Shown here: in pieces, positions 44,818 through 52,614 of the stretch | Numbering within the stretch: the first letter of the stretch is position 1 | Layout: every line of letters begins with the position of its first letter | NCBI GenBank assembly: GCA_003298465.1 | Contig: QNGA01000003.1 | Coordinates: forward strand, 248,001-312,000 | Reading direction: 5' to 3' | Origin: a halophilic archaeon | GTDB lineage: Archaea > Halobacteriota > Halobacteria > Halobacteriales > Haladaptataceae | Length of the DNA: 64,000 bases | Translations under genes and position numbers: made by a program | The notes under the pieces: generated by a model | What the model was told of the DNA's origin: nothing | The model's database searches: none | The model's input: only the letters and a program-made list of their open reading frames with translations

Positions 44818-45336
44818 ATGGCAACAGAGACGGGCGAGATCGGGAGTCTTCGCGACCTGTTCGAGTACGAACTCGAGGAGATGTACTACGTCGAGAACGA
44901 GTTGGTCGACGCGCTCGCCACGATGGCCGACGAGGTGACGAACGAGAACATGCGGAAGGGGTTCGTGGACCACCGGGAGGAGACCGAACGGCACGTCGAA
45001 CGACTCGAACGGGTCTTCGACGCCCTCGGCGAGGAACCACAGATGCGGGAGAGCGAGGCGCTGAGCGGGCTGATGGCCGACAAGCAGACGTTCGACTCGC
45101 GGGTCGCCGACGACGACCTGCGGAACATCCACTACCTCGGCGCCGGGATGAAGGTCGAACGCATGGAGATCACCGGCTACCAGAGCCTGCTCACCGTCGC
45201 CCAGAAGCTCGACCTGGGCGACGACGTCACCGACTCGCTCGAAGCCAACCTCGACAGCGAGGAGGACACCCTGAAGGAACTGAAGGCGATGTCCGAGGGG
45301 TCCGAACTCAAGAGCCTCCTCGACAGGCTGCTGTAG
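44818..45336 (+). CDS. YciF/DUF892 ferritin-like protein
   Basis: A 172-residue helical protein of the YciE/YciF (DUF892) family. 'LRDLFEYELEEMYYVENELV' (residues 11-30), 'HREETERHVERLERVFDALG' and 'EITGYQSLLTVAQKLD' hold the Glu/His residues placed as in ferritin-like di-iron proteins. These proteins are usually linked to stress responses, without a proven reaction. The ATG at 44818 is the family start; the longer open frame upstream is GC-driven. Confidence 0.88.
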   Translation: MATETGEIGSLRDLFEYELEEMYYVENELVDALATMADEVTNENMRKGFVDHREETERHVERLERVFDALGEEPQMRESEALSGLMADKQTFDSRVADDDLRNIHYLGAGMKVERMEITGYQSLLTVAQKLDLGDDVTDSLEANLDSEEDTLKELKAMSEGSELKSLLDRLL

Positions 45337-45366
45337 GGGGATTTCGTCGGTCCTGCGGAGTCTCCT

Positions 45367-46245
45367 TCATCGCCGGCGGTCGCCGGCCCGCCGCCGCAGG
45401 AGTCGCTGCACCGAGTCGCGGGCCGCCAACTCCACGCCGAGCCGAGACGCCCTGTCGCGGGCCCGACCCCGTACTACGCTACCGGCGTACGTGCCGAGCG
45501 TCGCGCTGAGACCTACCCGATACACCGGGTCGGGGCGGTCGGCGGTCGCGGCCCGCAGAATCGTCCGGGCCACACGTTCCGGCCGATTGATGCCGGGACC
45601 GCCCGCCTGCACCGCGCCGATATCGTCCAGCACCCGGTAGAGGTCGTCGTACGCCGCCGTGTGGTCGAGTGCGGCGATTTCGTCGAGCGCGCGGTCGTAG
45701 AAGTCGGTCGCCACGATGCCCGGTTCGACGATGACGGCGTCGACGCCGAACGGCGAGAGCTCCTGTCTGAGCGCGTCGGTCGCGGATTCGAGCGCGAACT
45801 TCGACCCGGTGTAGACGCCGAGTCCGGGAACGGTCAGTCCGCCGACCCCAGCGGTGACGTTGATTACGGTTCCGCGGCCCCGCTCGCGCATCCGCGGGAG
45901 TGCGGCCCGGACGAGTCGGAGCGGGCCGAACGTGTTCACGTCGAACTGTTCGACCACCTTCTCCATCGGCACGTCCTCGACCGCCCCGAACTGACCGTAC
46001 CCCGCGTTGTTGACCAGGCAGTCGAGGCTGCCGCGTTCCTCGAACACGCGGTCTATCGCGGCCGCGACGTCCGCGTCGTCGGTCACGTCGAGTTCCGCCG
46101 TCCGGCACCCCCGGTCGGCGAGGTCGCGAAGTTCGGCGGGGTCGCGCGCCGTGGCGTACACCTCCCATCCGGCGTCGAGAAATTCGAGTGCGGTCGCACG
46201 CCCGATACCGGTCGAACAGCCGGTGAGGAGAACGGTCTTCCCCAT
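45367..46245 (-). CDS. short-chain dehydrogenase/reductase
   Basis: A 292-residue classical SDR. 'VLLTGCSTGIGRATALEFL' binds the cofactor, 'CLVNNAGYGQFG' is the NNAG motif, and 'NVTAGVGGLTVPGLGVYTGSKFALE' (read in two parts) holds the Tyr-x3-Lys pair; the catalytic Ser position appears as Thr/Ala in this copy ('NVTAGVG'), which deserves checking. The Tyr-x3-Lys is 'YTGSK'. Acidic 'ATARDPAEL' after the second strand suggests NADP(H). The start at 46245 has a 'GTTAAC' box about 26 bases upstream. The substrate is unknown. Confidence 0.85.
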   Translation of the reverse strand: MGKTVLLTGCSTGIGRATALEFLDAGWEVYATARDPAELRDLADRGCRTAELDVTDDADVAAAIDRVFEERGSLDCLVNNAGYGQFGAVEDVPMEKVVEQFDVNTFGPLRLVRAALPRMRERGRGTVINVTAGVGGLTVPGLGVYTGSKFALESATDALRQELSPFGVDAVIVEPGIVATDFYDRALDEIAALDHTAAYDDLYRVLDDIGAVQAGGPGINRPERVARTILRAATADRPDPVYRVGLSATLGTYAGSVVRGRARDRASRLGVELAARDSVQRLLRRRAGDRRR

Positions 46246-46357
46246 GCGAGCAGGTTCGTCGGTCGGACAGTTAACCCTCGGGTGCGCCACGGCGGGCGCT
46301 CGCGAGGAGTCGGTCGCTCCCCGTTCCGGGGGTTCGCGGATGGTCCCCCCGACGTGT

Positions 46358-46780
46358 CTACGCTTCGGAGATCTTACCGAGTCGTTTCAGGAAGCCGTAG
46401 ACGTCGTCGACGACCCACCGTTCGGCGATCTTCCCGTCCTCGACGTGGGCGAAGATGGTCCCCCGTAGCTCCACCGTCTTCCCCGTCGGTTCGACGCCCA
46501 TGAACTCGCCCTCGTGCGTCGCGCGCATCGTGAACCGGTTCGCCACCCGGTCGCCGTCGGCGATCACCTCGTCCACGGTTCCCTCCAGGTCGGGGAACGC
46601 AGCACGGAACTCCCGGACCTGTCGCCTGAACTCCTCCCGACCGCGTAGCTCCGAGGCCTCCCACGGCGAGTGCTGGACGAAGTCCTCCGCGAGGAGTTCG
46701 TCGATAGCGTCCAAGTTCCCCGCGTTCCAGACGTCCTCCTGCATCCGGCGAGCCAGCCGTTCGCTGTCTTCGGTAGTCAT
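46358..46780 (-). CDS. SnoaL-like ester cyclase family protein
   Basis: A 140-residue NTF2-like alpha+beta-barrel protein. 'WNAGNLDAIDELLAEDFVQH' and 'FRAAFPDLEGTVDEVIADGD' followed by 'RFTMRATHEGEFMGVEPTGK' and 'HVEDGKIAERWVVDDVYGF' match the SnoaL/ester cyclase group. Members include polyketide cyclases, but most are uncharacterised small-molecule binding proteins. It lies about 110 bases upstream of the SDR gene on the same strand and may be related to it. Confidence 0.85.
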   Translation of the reverse strand: MTTEDSERLARRMQEDVWNAGNLDAIDELLAEDFVQHSPWEASELRGREEFRRQVREFRAAFPDLEGTVDEVIADGDRVANRFTMRATHEGEFMGVEPTGKTVELRGTIFAHVEDGKIAERWVVDDVYGFLKRLGKISEA

Positions 46781-46976
46781 CGTCGTTCCGTGTCTTACCC
46801 GTCGCCCCTGTCCAAAACGGTATCGGCAGCTCTGTCTTCGCTCGAAAGGAGGAGAGCGGTCGCCGGAGTTCGAATCGGTAGCGTCTCCCCAGGGATACGA
46901 CTCTCGTGTCAGTTCATGACGTTCGTCGTCGCATCGGGGGAGGAGGGAACGATTATTGGAAAGAATCGGAGGGAAG

Positions 46977-47048
46977 AGCCTAGGCCGGGATTTGAACCCG
47001 GGCTCTCGTCCTTACCAAGGACGCGCTTTACCGCTAAGCTACCCAGGC
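46977..47048 (-). tRNA. tRNA-Thr (GGT)
   Basis: Read on the minus strand, GCCTGGG at the 5' end pairs with CCTAGGC at the 3' end (one G-U), followed by discriminator U. The anticodon arm is CGTCC-TTGGTAA-GGACG with anticodon GGT, and the T arm is CCCGGGTTCAAATCCCGG. CCA is not encoded. No intron was seen. Confidence 0.95.
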
Positions 47049-47110
47049 ACCTGTCCGCTGGAACGCATTCTTCCGTACACGCGAACCGTCTTTAGGCGTT
47101 TCGATTCGGG

Positions 47111-47788
47111 TCAGGGATCGGTGACCGAAGAGGACCGTCGCTCCTCGATGCTGCCGGCGTGGCTGCGGGAGAGTTTCGCCAGCGTCTCCTCGGCGTCGTC
47201 GGGAAGCGAACCGAGCGCGTCGGCGTCTGAGAGCGCCGCCGTCGACCCGCTCCCGACCACCGACGCCGCGAGTTCGGCGGCGTACTCGCTCGCCTTCGCC
47301 GGGGCGTCGGCGCCCGCGGCGGTCGTCCCGGCGACGATGGCGAGTTCGAACACGTCGGTCTCCAGCGCGCGGTCGTCCGCCGTCGGCGTGGTCTGGTCGC
47401 GACCGAACGACTGGACGGTCTCGACCGCCTTGTCGGCGGCCTCGGTGCGCGCGAGGATGTAGAACCCCCGGGCGACCATCACGTCGGCCGCGAGGATGGC
47501 GACGTCGCTCTCCGTGTGGGGTCCCTCTCCGTTCCACGGCTCGTCGGCCGCGAGCGAGCGCGTGAGCCGGAGCCCCTCGTAGATAAGCTGGACGCCGGCG
47601 GCACGAGTCCGGACGCCGCTCGTCGCCCCCGTCGCTCCGTCGACCGCGCGAGCGCTCAGCAGCGCGAGCACGCCCGGGGTCATCGCCGACGATTCGAGCA
47701 ACTCGTCGATGTGTTCGCGGAGATGGTCCGGCGTGATGTCCCGGACTGCCTCGCGCGCTGCCCCGCGAGCCCGGACGGCCTCTTGCAT
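47111..47788 (-). CDS. haloarchaeal conserved helical protein
   Basis: A 225-residue soluble, mostly helical acidic protein. It starts 'MQEAVRARGAAREAVRDITP' and contains 'ESSAMTPGVLALLSARAVDG' and 'GVQLIYEGLRLTRSLA', a layout resembling the helical bundle of polyprenyl synthetases but without their DDxxD motifs. I recall it as a haloarchaea-specific family (perhaps DUF7114) but am not sure of the number. It lies between tRNA-Thr and a divergent enoyl-CoA hydratase gene. Confidence 0.6.
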   Translation of the reverse strand: MQEAVRARGAAREAVRDITPDHLREHIDELLESSAMTPGVLALLSARAVDGATGATSGVRTRAAGVQLIYEGLRLTRSLAADEPWNGEGPHTESDVAILAADVMVARGFYILARTEAADKAVETVQSFGRDQTTPTADDRALETDVFELAIVAGTTAAGADAPAKASEYAAELAASVVGSGSTAALSDADALGSLPDDAEETLAKLSRSHAGSIEERRSSSVTDP

Positions 47789-47848
47789 CGTCGGTGGGTT
47801 ACGACGGAACTGCCAAAGACCTTTGGAAACCGACGCCAACTACGGCAC

Positions 47849-48550
47849 ATGATTCACGTCGCCGACGGCCCGAACCTCCGCACCGTCACCCTCTCGCGCC
47901 CCGAGCGCCGCAACGCGCTCACCCGCGACGGCCTCGACGACCTCGCCGACGCCGTCGCCGGGGCCGACCGCCCCGTCGTCCACCTGGGGGGCGAAGGGTC
48001 GGCGTTCTGCGCCGGGGCCGACCTCGACGCGGTCGCGGACCTCGACCGCGAGTCGGCGGTGGCGTTCGCCGAGCGCGGACAGCGCACCGTCGAGGCCATC
48101 GAGGACGCCGACAGCGTCGTCGTCGCCGGAATCGACGGCGCTGCCCGCGGCGGCGGCGTCGAACTCGCGCTCGCCTGCGACGTCCGCGTCGCGACGCCGG
48201 CGGCCACGTTCGCCGAACCGGGCGTGAAGCTCGGTATCTTCGGCGCGTGGGGCGGCACCGCGCGGCTGCCCGACGTCGTCGGCCGCGGTGACGCGCTCGA
48301 CCTCGCGCTCTCGGGGCGAACCGTCGACGCCGAACGAGCGCGTCGGATGGGACTCGTCTCGCGGGTCGTCGACGACCCGGTCGCGGTCGCCCGGGAGATC
48401 GCCGACAACGACCCCGCCGCTCTCCGGGTGGTCAAAGAGCGCGTTCGGGACGACGACGCCGTCGACGAACAGGCCGCCCGCGAGGCCGACGAGTTCGGCG
48501 ACCTCGTCGCGGAGAACGGCCCGGCCATCGCGGCGCGTCGCGAGCGGTGA
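47849..48550 (+). CDS. enoyl-CoA hydratase/isomerase family protein
   Basis: A 233-residue crotonase-fold protein. 'VTLSRPERRNALTRDGLDDL' starts the fold, 'FCAGADLDAV' forms the first oxyanion-hole segment, and 'AARGGGVELALACDVRVA' the second with the Gly-Gly pair. 'EPGVKLGIFGAWGGTARLPD' follows, but the Glu expected in the second catalytic position is not clear. It may hydrate or isomerise an acyl-CoA; an acyl-CoA synthetase is at the left end of the window but is not linked. The start fits the family. Confidence 0.88.
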   Translation: MIHVADGPNLRTVTLSRPERRNALTRDGLDDLADAVAGADRPVVHLGGEGSAFCAGADLDAVADLDRESAVAFAERGQRTVEAIEDADSVVVAGIDGAARGGGVELALACDVRVATPAATFAEPGVKLGIFGAWGGTARLPDVVGRGDALDLALSGRTVDAERARRMGLVSRVVDDPVAVAREIADNDPAALRVVKERVRDDDAVDEQAAREADEFGDLVAENGPAIAARRER

Positions 48551-48551
48551 A

Positions 48552-49349
48552 CTACTGCAGCGGTTCGGGCGACGCCGGGACGTTGCGCTTGTGCTCGCTC
48601 CGCTCGTACATCCCCCGGATTCGCCGGACGTCGTCCTCGCTCGCGCTCTCGACCTGCCGGGCGGTCGCGGTCACCGACAGCGGGCCGTCGACGTGGAGCG
48701 CGAGGACGGCGTCGAGCGTGTCGTAGTCCATGCCAAGTTCCCCCTCGTCGGTCTGGCCCGCCCAGAGACCGGCGGTGGGCTCCTTCTCCGCGAGGTCCTC
48801 GGCCACTCCGACGTGTTTCGCGAGCTGGCGGACCTGCTGCTTGTAGAGGTTGCCGATGGGGTGACAGTCGACCGCCCCGTCGCCGTACTTCGTGAAGTAG
48901 CCCACCGCCGCTTCCGTGCGGTTGCCCGTCCCGATCACCAGCGCACCCTCGTGGTTCGCGACGAGGTAGTTCAACACCCCCCGGGTCCGAGCGCGGGCGT
49001 TCCCGACCGCCAGCCTGTCGCTTTCCGCCTCCGGATAGGCGTCCAGGAACCGGTCGACGATGGGATTTATCTCGAACACGTCGTAGGTGATTCCGAGTTC
49101 CTGAGCGACGCGCTCGGCGTCGCTCATGTTCTCCTCGCTGCTGACCGCGCCGGGCATCACCAGACCGTGGAGGTTCTCCTCCCCCAACGCCTCGACGGTC
49201 AGGTAGGAAGTCAGCGTGCTATCGATGCCGCCCGAGAGCCCCAGGACCGCTCCGTCGACTCCCGCCTCCTCGACTTTCTCGCGGACGAACGCGGTGACGT
49301 GTTCCCTGTGACGTTCCAGTTCCGCCTCCGACAGCGTCAGGTCGATCAT
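48552..49349 (-). CDS. nadE: NAD+ synthetase, ammonia-dependent
   Basis: A 265-residue NadE. 'VLGLSGGIDSTLTSYL' is the ATP-pyrophosphatase loop (SGGxDS), 'LVMPGAVSSEENMSDAERVA' and 'GTGNRTEAAVGYFTKYGDGA' bind deamido-NAD and ATP, and 'EKEPTAGLWAGQTDEGELG' closes the active site. No glutaminase domain is fused, so it would use free ammonia. Its stop codon lies one base after that of the convergent enoyl-CoA hydratase gene. Confidence 0.95.
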   Translation of the reverse strand: MIDLTLSEAELERHREHVTAFVREKVEEAGVDGAVLGLSGGIDSTLTSYLTVEALGEENLHGLVMPGAVSSEENMSDAERVAQELGITYDVFEINPIVDRFLDAYPEAESDRLAVGNARARTRGVLNYLVANHEGALVIGTGNRTEAAVGYFTKYGDGAVDCHPIGNLYKQQVRQLAKHVGVAEDLAEKEPTAGLWAGQTDEGELGMDYDTLDAVLALHVDGPLSVTATARQVESASEDDVRRIRGMYERSEHKRNVPASPEPLQ

Positions 49350-49525
49350 GGACGACAGTACGGACGACGACGACTAAAGCTTCCCCGCCCGCGATATTTC
49401 TGGACGAACGGTCAAACGCTACGTTGAAGTGACGTCGGAATGAACGTCCAGACGCGACAGTCGTGCCGTGGTCCGACGATACCGCTCGTCTGCCCACCCG
49501 GCACGACCTCACGCGCCGGCGGTGA

Positions 49526-49543
49526 GCGAATCGACGGATTCGC
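49526..49543 (+). repeat. inverted repeat upstream of tRNA-Gly
   Basis: GCGAATC-GACG-GATTCGC is a perfect 7-bp stem with a 4-base loop, 28 bases before the tRNA-Gly gene. It may be part of the tRNA promoter region or a terminator for a divergent transcript. Function unknown. Confidence 0.4.
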
Positions 49544-49570
49544 GAGCCTCGGCGTGAACGAAGTGAGCGA

Positions 49571-49641
49571 GCGCCGGTGGTCTAGTGGTAGGACATGAGC
49601 TTCCCAAGCTCATAGCCCGGGTTCAATTCCCGGCCGGCGCA
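49571..49641 (+). tRNA. tRNA-Gly (CCC)
   Basis: GCGCCGG pairs with CCGGCGC (7 bp), with discriminator A at 49641. The anticodon arm is TGAGC-TTCCCAA-GCTCA with anticodon CCC, and the T arm contains CCCGGGTTCAATTCCCGG. CCA is not encoded. A short T-rich run ('ATTTTCT') follows at the 3' end and may terminate transcription. Confidence 0.95.
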
Positions 49642-49714
49642 TTTTCTCTAAATACCACGTCCTAGAGCGCCGTCTCCGCGACGTATCGAGCGAAAAGGAA
49701 CCTGCTCGCGCGAC

Positions 49715-50056
49715 TCACCCGGACGTCGAACCACCGGTCGTTCCGGTGGTCTCACCGTCGGACGCCGTGCGAGCGGTCGTAGTGGTAGTTGCGGCCACTG
49801 TCGTTGTTTCAGCGGTCGGCTCGTCGACGGTCGTCGTTTCGGTAGCCGTGGTGGTCGCCGGGGTCGTGGCGTTCGGCCCGTTTCCTTCCGTCGCGGCCAC
49901 CGAGGAGTCGGTCGTCGTTCCGTCCTCGACGGAGACGGGACCGGCGTCGATGGTTTCGGAGTCCGACAGTACGCTCCCGGTGACGCCGACGTTGGCGATT
50001 CCGAGTGCGAACAGTGCGACCAGCGCGAGTACGACGATGGTACGTAGCGAGTTCAC
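49715..50056 (-). CDS. small exported Thr-rich protein with SipW-like leader
   Basis: A 113-residue protein with one N-terminal hydrophobic helix ('TIVVLALVALFALGIANVG', about residues 6-24) followed by 'LSDSETIDAGPVSV', which resembles the F-S-D-T-E...A-G segment after SipW-type signal sequences. The rest (about 45-113) is a Thr/Ala/Glu low-complexity tail, likely an O-glycosylated stalk or cell-wall-spanning linker. Its ATG overlaps the stop of the signal peptidase gene by four bases, so it is the third gene of a coupled operon. It is possibly a third substrate of that peptidase. Confidence 0.65.
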   Translation of the reverse strand: MNSLRTIVVLALVALFALGIANVGVTGSVLSDSETIDAGPVSVEDGTTTDSSVAATEGNGPNATTPATTTATETTTVDEPTAETTTVAATTTTTARTASDGETTGTTGGSTSG

Positions 50057-50649
50057 GGGTTGCCCTCCGCGGTTTCGGTAGCGTCGTTTCCGGCGTCGCC
50101 GAACGCGGCCCTCGCGAGCGAGTACGCCTCGCTGACGACGAGCAGCGCCGAGGGGACGATGACCAGCGAGACGAGCCCCAGCTTCGACTGGGCGAACAGC
50201 AGGAAGTGGCCGACGTACGGGAGCGTGAACCAGACCCGGCCCACCAGGTCGTCGGCCGGGACCGGTCTCGCGTCCGGGTCCTCGTTGGCGTCGCCTTTCG
50301 TCCGGAAGACCGGTTCGCCGCCGCGGTGGTTCACCGCCACGACGCGATGGGTGGTGCGCTCCGGGCGGGCGTCCGACGCACGCTCGAAGGTGATGACGTC
50401 CCCCTTCTCTATGGACTCGGCGGGCACGTCGCGAACGACGACGACGTCCCCGGCGTGTATCACCGGACTCATGCTCCCGGACAGGACGACGTAGCTTTCG
50501 CTCGCGCCGACGACCTGCGGGAACGCGACGACGGCGGTCAGCAGGACGCCGGCACAGAGCAACGCCAGAGCGCCGGCGCGGGCGATTCGCTTCGCGTCAA
50601 CCGACTCCGAGAGTCGCCGGAGACTGGACGAGGGACCGCTCCCGCTCAT
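50053..50649 (-). CDS. type I signal peptidase, SipW/ER-type (S26B)
   Basis: A 198-residue peptidase. The N-terminal membrane helix (about residues 25-47) precedes 'VLSGSMSPVIHAGDVVVV' with nucleophile Ser59. 'RTTHRVVAVN' carries His101 in place of the bacterial Lys, and 'FRTKGDANEDPDARPVP' the conserved Asp120. A second hydrophobic helix (about 150-178) follows. This Ser-His form matches SipW, which processes TasA-like proteins in Bacillus. Genes for proteins with SipW-type signals start about 1 kb away on the other strand, so they are the likely substrates. It overlaps both neighbouring genes by four bases. Confidence 0.9.
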   Translation of the reverse strand: MSGSGPSSSLRRLSESVDAKRIARAGALALLCAGVLLTAVVAFPQVVGASESYVVLSGSMSPVIHAGDVVVVRDVPAESIEKGDVITFERASDARPERTTHRVVAVNHRGGEPVFRTKGDANEDPDARPVPADDLVGRVWFTLPYVGHFLLFAQSKLGLVSLVIVPSALLVVSEAYSLARAAFGDAGNDATETAEGNP

Positions 50650-51233
50650 ACCGGCGGACTACCCTCCCCCCCGAGCCGGTACTGCTCGACGTGGTGGCGG
50701 TGTGCGAGCGCGGACGCGACGAACAGTCCAGTAACGACGAAGCCCCAGGCGATGCCCGGCAACAGGTCGAACGGAAAGACCCCGAGCCCCGCGACCGTCA
50801 CGAGCATCGCCGACAGCACCCCGAGGCCGAGATAGTAACTGCTCCACGGTATCTCGTCGTGGGGGACGATGTCGAGGTACACTTCGAGTTTCGTGGCGTC
50901 CTCGGTGAGTCGAGCCTCGCCGGCACCGGGGTCGAACTCGACGACCCCCTTGTCGTCCATCTTCGGCAGGTGCGACTGTCGGAGCGCCGTGTAGACGCGC
51001 ATCCGCTGCTCGTAGGTGACCTCCTCGAACGGGACGTCGTTCTCCCAGGCGGCGATTCGCTTCGAGAGCTCGTGCAGCGAGACGTCGTCGTCGCGCTGCA
51101 GGAGGTAGTGCACGACGTGTCGCCGTCGGCGACAGCTCAACATCTTGAAGGCGACGTCCTGCGTGAGGTCGTCCGAGTCGTCACCGTCGAGAGACGCGGT
51201 CTTCGACGACGATCTGGCGGTCGCGCTCATCAT
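50646..51233 (-). CDS. membrane-anchored winged-helix regulator (DUF7344-like)
   Basis: A protein of about 195 residues. The first half is a winged-helix domain of the haloarchaeal DUF7344 type ('AFKMLSCRRRRHVVHYLLQR', 'VSLHELSKRIAAWEN', 'YTALRQSHLPKMDDKGVVEF'). The second half has two transmembrane helices (about 130-150 and 155-175) and a short tail. It is therefore probably a membrane-tethered transcription factor. It heads a three-gene coupled operon with the signal peptidase and is divergent from the TasA-like genes, making it the likely local regulator. The ATG at 51233 (or 51230) is preferred over a TTG further upstream. Confidence 0.8.
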   Translation of the reverse strand: MMSATARSSSKTASLDGDDSDDLTQDVAFKMLSCRRRRHVVHYLLQRDDDVSLHELSKRIAAWENDVPFEEVTYEQRMRVYTALRQSHLPKMDDKGVVEFDPGAGEARLTEDATKLEVYLDIVPHDEIPWSSYYLGLGVLSAMLVTVAGLGVFPFDLLPGIAWGFVVTGLFVASALAHRHHVEQYRLGGEGSPPV

Positions 51234-51697
51234 CCCTGCGAGTCGTCCGTTCTTGTTCCGTATTCGTGTTCTCCACTCATGTGACACACCCGACAGTCCC
51301 TGCAATCGTGGTTAAGATAGTTATACAGGTTATAAAACGTGAACTATAAACTAATTGATGGTCTCCGGCGGGGATTGGAGCGAGATATCACAGTCGAATC
51401 TACCGGTATAGGGCGTGTATATCGGCCGAAATCGTGGGAGCGTTTTCGCGGACGACGATATAGCTCGTATATCACCGCCCAAGACGCTCCGTATCGGTCT
51501 ACTGTGTGAACAATGCGCACGATTGATACGACGGGTATGGTCGCCTGAGACGCTCCGTATCGGACCGCGAGGGGTCGTCTATCGAACCACCTTCGAGCGT
51601 ATATATACCGGGGTGTCCGTGCAACGAGGAATCGCATCCTCGGCCGGGTGAGACGTCCATTCGGGCGGCGACGCGGTCGAGGGCAGGTGACCAAACC
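51234..51697. promoter_or_regulatory. divergent regulatory region of the SipW/TasA-like locus
   Basis: A 464-base AT-richer region between the regulator operon and the TasA-like genes. It holds several TATA-like boxes ('TTATACAGGTTATAAAAC' near 51321-51338, 'ACTATAAAC' near 51344, 'TATATATAC' at 51600-51608), a hyphenated palindrome GATATA-GCTCG-TATATC (51457-51473), and two identical 16-base direct repeats AGACGCTCCGTATCGG at 51482-51497 and 51548-51563 (66 bases apart). The box at 51600-51608 would give a leader of about 65 bases for the plus-strand gene. The repeats are good candidates for binding sites of the adjacent regulator or the Bat-type protein. Confidence 0.6.
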
Positions 51698-52522
51698 ATG
51701 TCGGACGACAAATTCGACCTGACGCGACGCAAAGCACTGCTCGGACTCGGCGGTATCGGTGCCGGAGCCGCACTCGGCGGCGCGGGCACGATGGCGTACT
51801 TCAACGACACGGAGAAGAGCAAGAACAACACCGTCACGGCCGGGAAACTCGACCTGAAGATCGACTGGTGGCAGAAGTACTACCAGGGCAAAAAGAGAGG
51901 TTGGGACGGCAACAAGAGCAAACTCACGAACAACCCCGGTCCCATCTTCGAGATCGACGACGCCAAGCCCGGCGACTGGGGCTGCGGACTCATCAGTATC
52001 CACAACTTCTACAACCCCGCGTACGTGTAGGCGGGCTGCGACCTCGAGGAGTGGGAACGCGGCCGTACCGAACCCGAACGGAAGGTCGACGACACGCCGA
52101 AGAAGGGCGAACTCGCGAAGAACATCAAGGTCGCGCTGCTCCGGTACCCCTTCGTCGAGGACACCGAGGCGCTGGCGTCCGAGCAGACGACGTTCCAGGA
52201 CGAGATGACGGAGAGCTACCCGGGCGACCGGGACCTGGACTCGCTGGAGCACTGCACTCCGATCGTCGTCACGACGCTCAAGGACCTCTGCAAGAACAAG
52301 CTCCACGGCGGTCACCTCCTCGACGGCAAGCCGAAGAAGGACGGCAAGTGCTTCAAGCAGTCCCACACCTACTTCTACGGCTTCTGCTGGTGGATTCCGA
52401 AGCACGTCGGCAACGTCATCCAGTCTGACAGGGTGAAGTTCGACCTCAAGTTCGGTGCCGTCCAGTGCCGCCACATCAAGAACCCGCACAAGCACAACCC
52501 GTTCAAGAACAACAACAGCTAG
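51698..52522 (+). pseudogene. SipW-dependent exported protein 1 (TasA/camelysin-like), TAG-interrupted
   Basis: A 274-codon frame with TAG at codon 111 (52028-52030). The N-terminus is a SipW-type signal: 'LTRRKALLGLGGIGAGAALG', then 'GTMAYFNDTEKSKNNTVTAG' and 'KLDLKID', the known signature. Residues about 45-274 are a beta-rich exported domain; 'TYFYGFCWWIPKHVGNVIQS' and 'DLKFGAVQCRH' match the family's C-terminus. The frame continues past the stop without a shift ('NPAYV', stop, 'AGCDLEEWER'), and homologous positions often have a Trp here (TGG to TAG). Ten Cys and many Lys make it unusual for a halophile surface protein. It is the likely structural subunit of a fibre, currently broken or mis-sequenced. 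Confidence 0.75.
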
Positions 52523-52614
52523 AGTTCGAACCCTCTCGCTCTTTCCGACCCGCGTCGGCGCGACGGGGGTTCGACTCCTCCGGCGGGTCCTCCCCCTCTC
52601 GGGGATAACGAAAC

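Noticed and set aside
52523..52614. Sequence resembling a tRNA T arm (AGTTCGAACCC and GGGTTCGACTCC) between the two SipW-signal genes.
   Set aside because: No acceptor stem, D arm or anticodon arm can be built around it; it is a short inverted repeat only.
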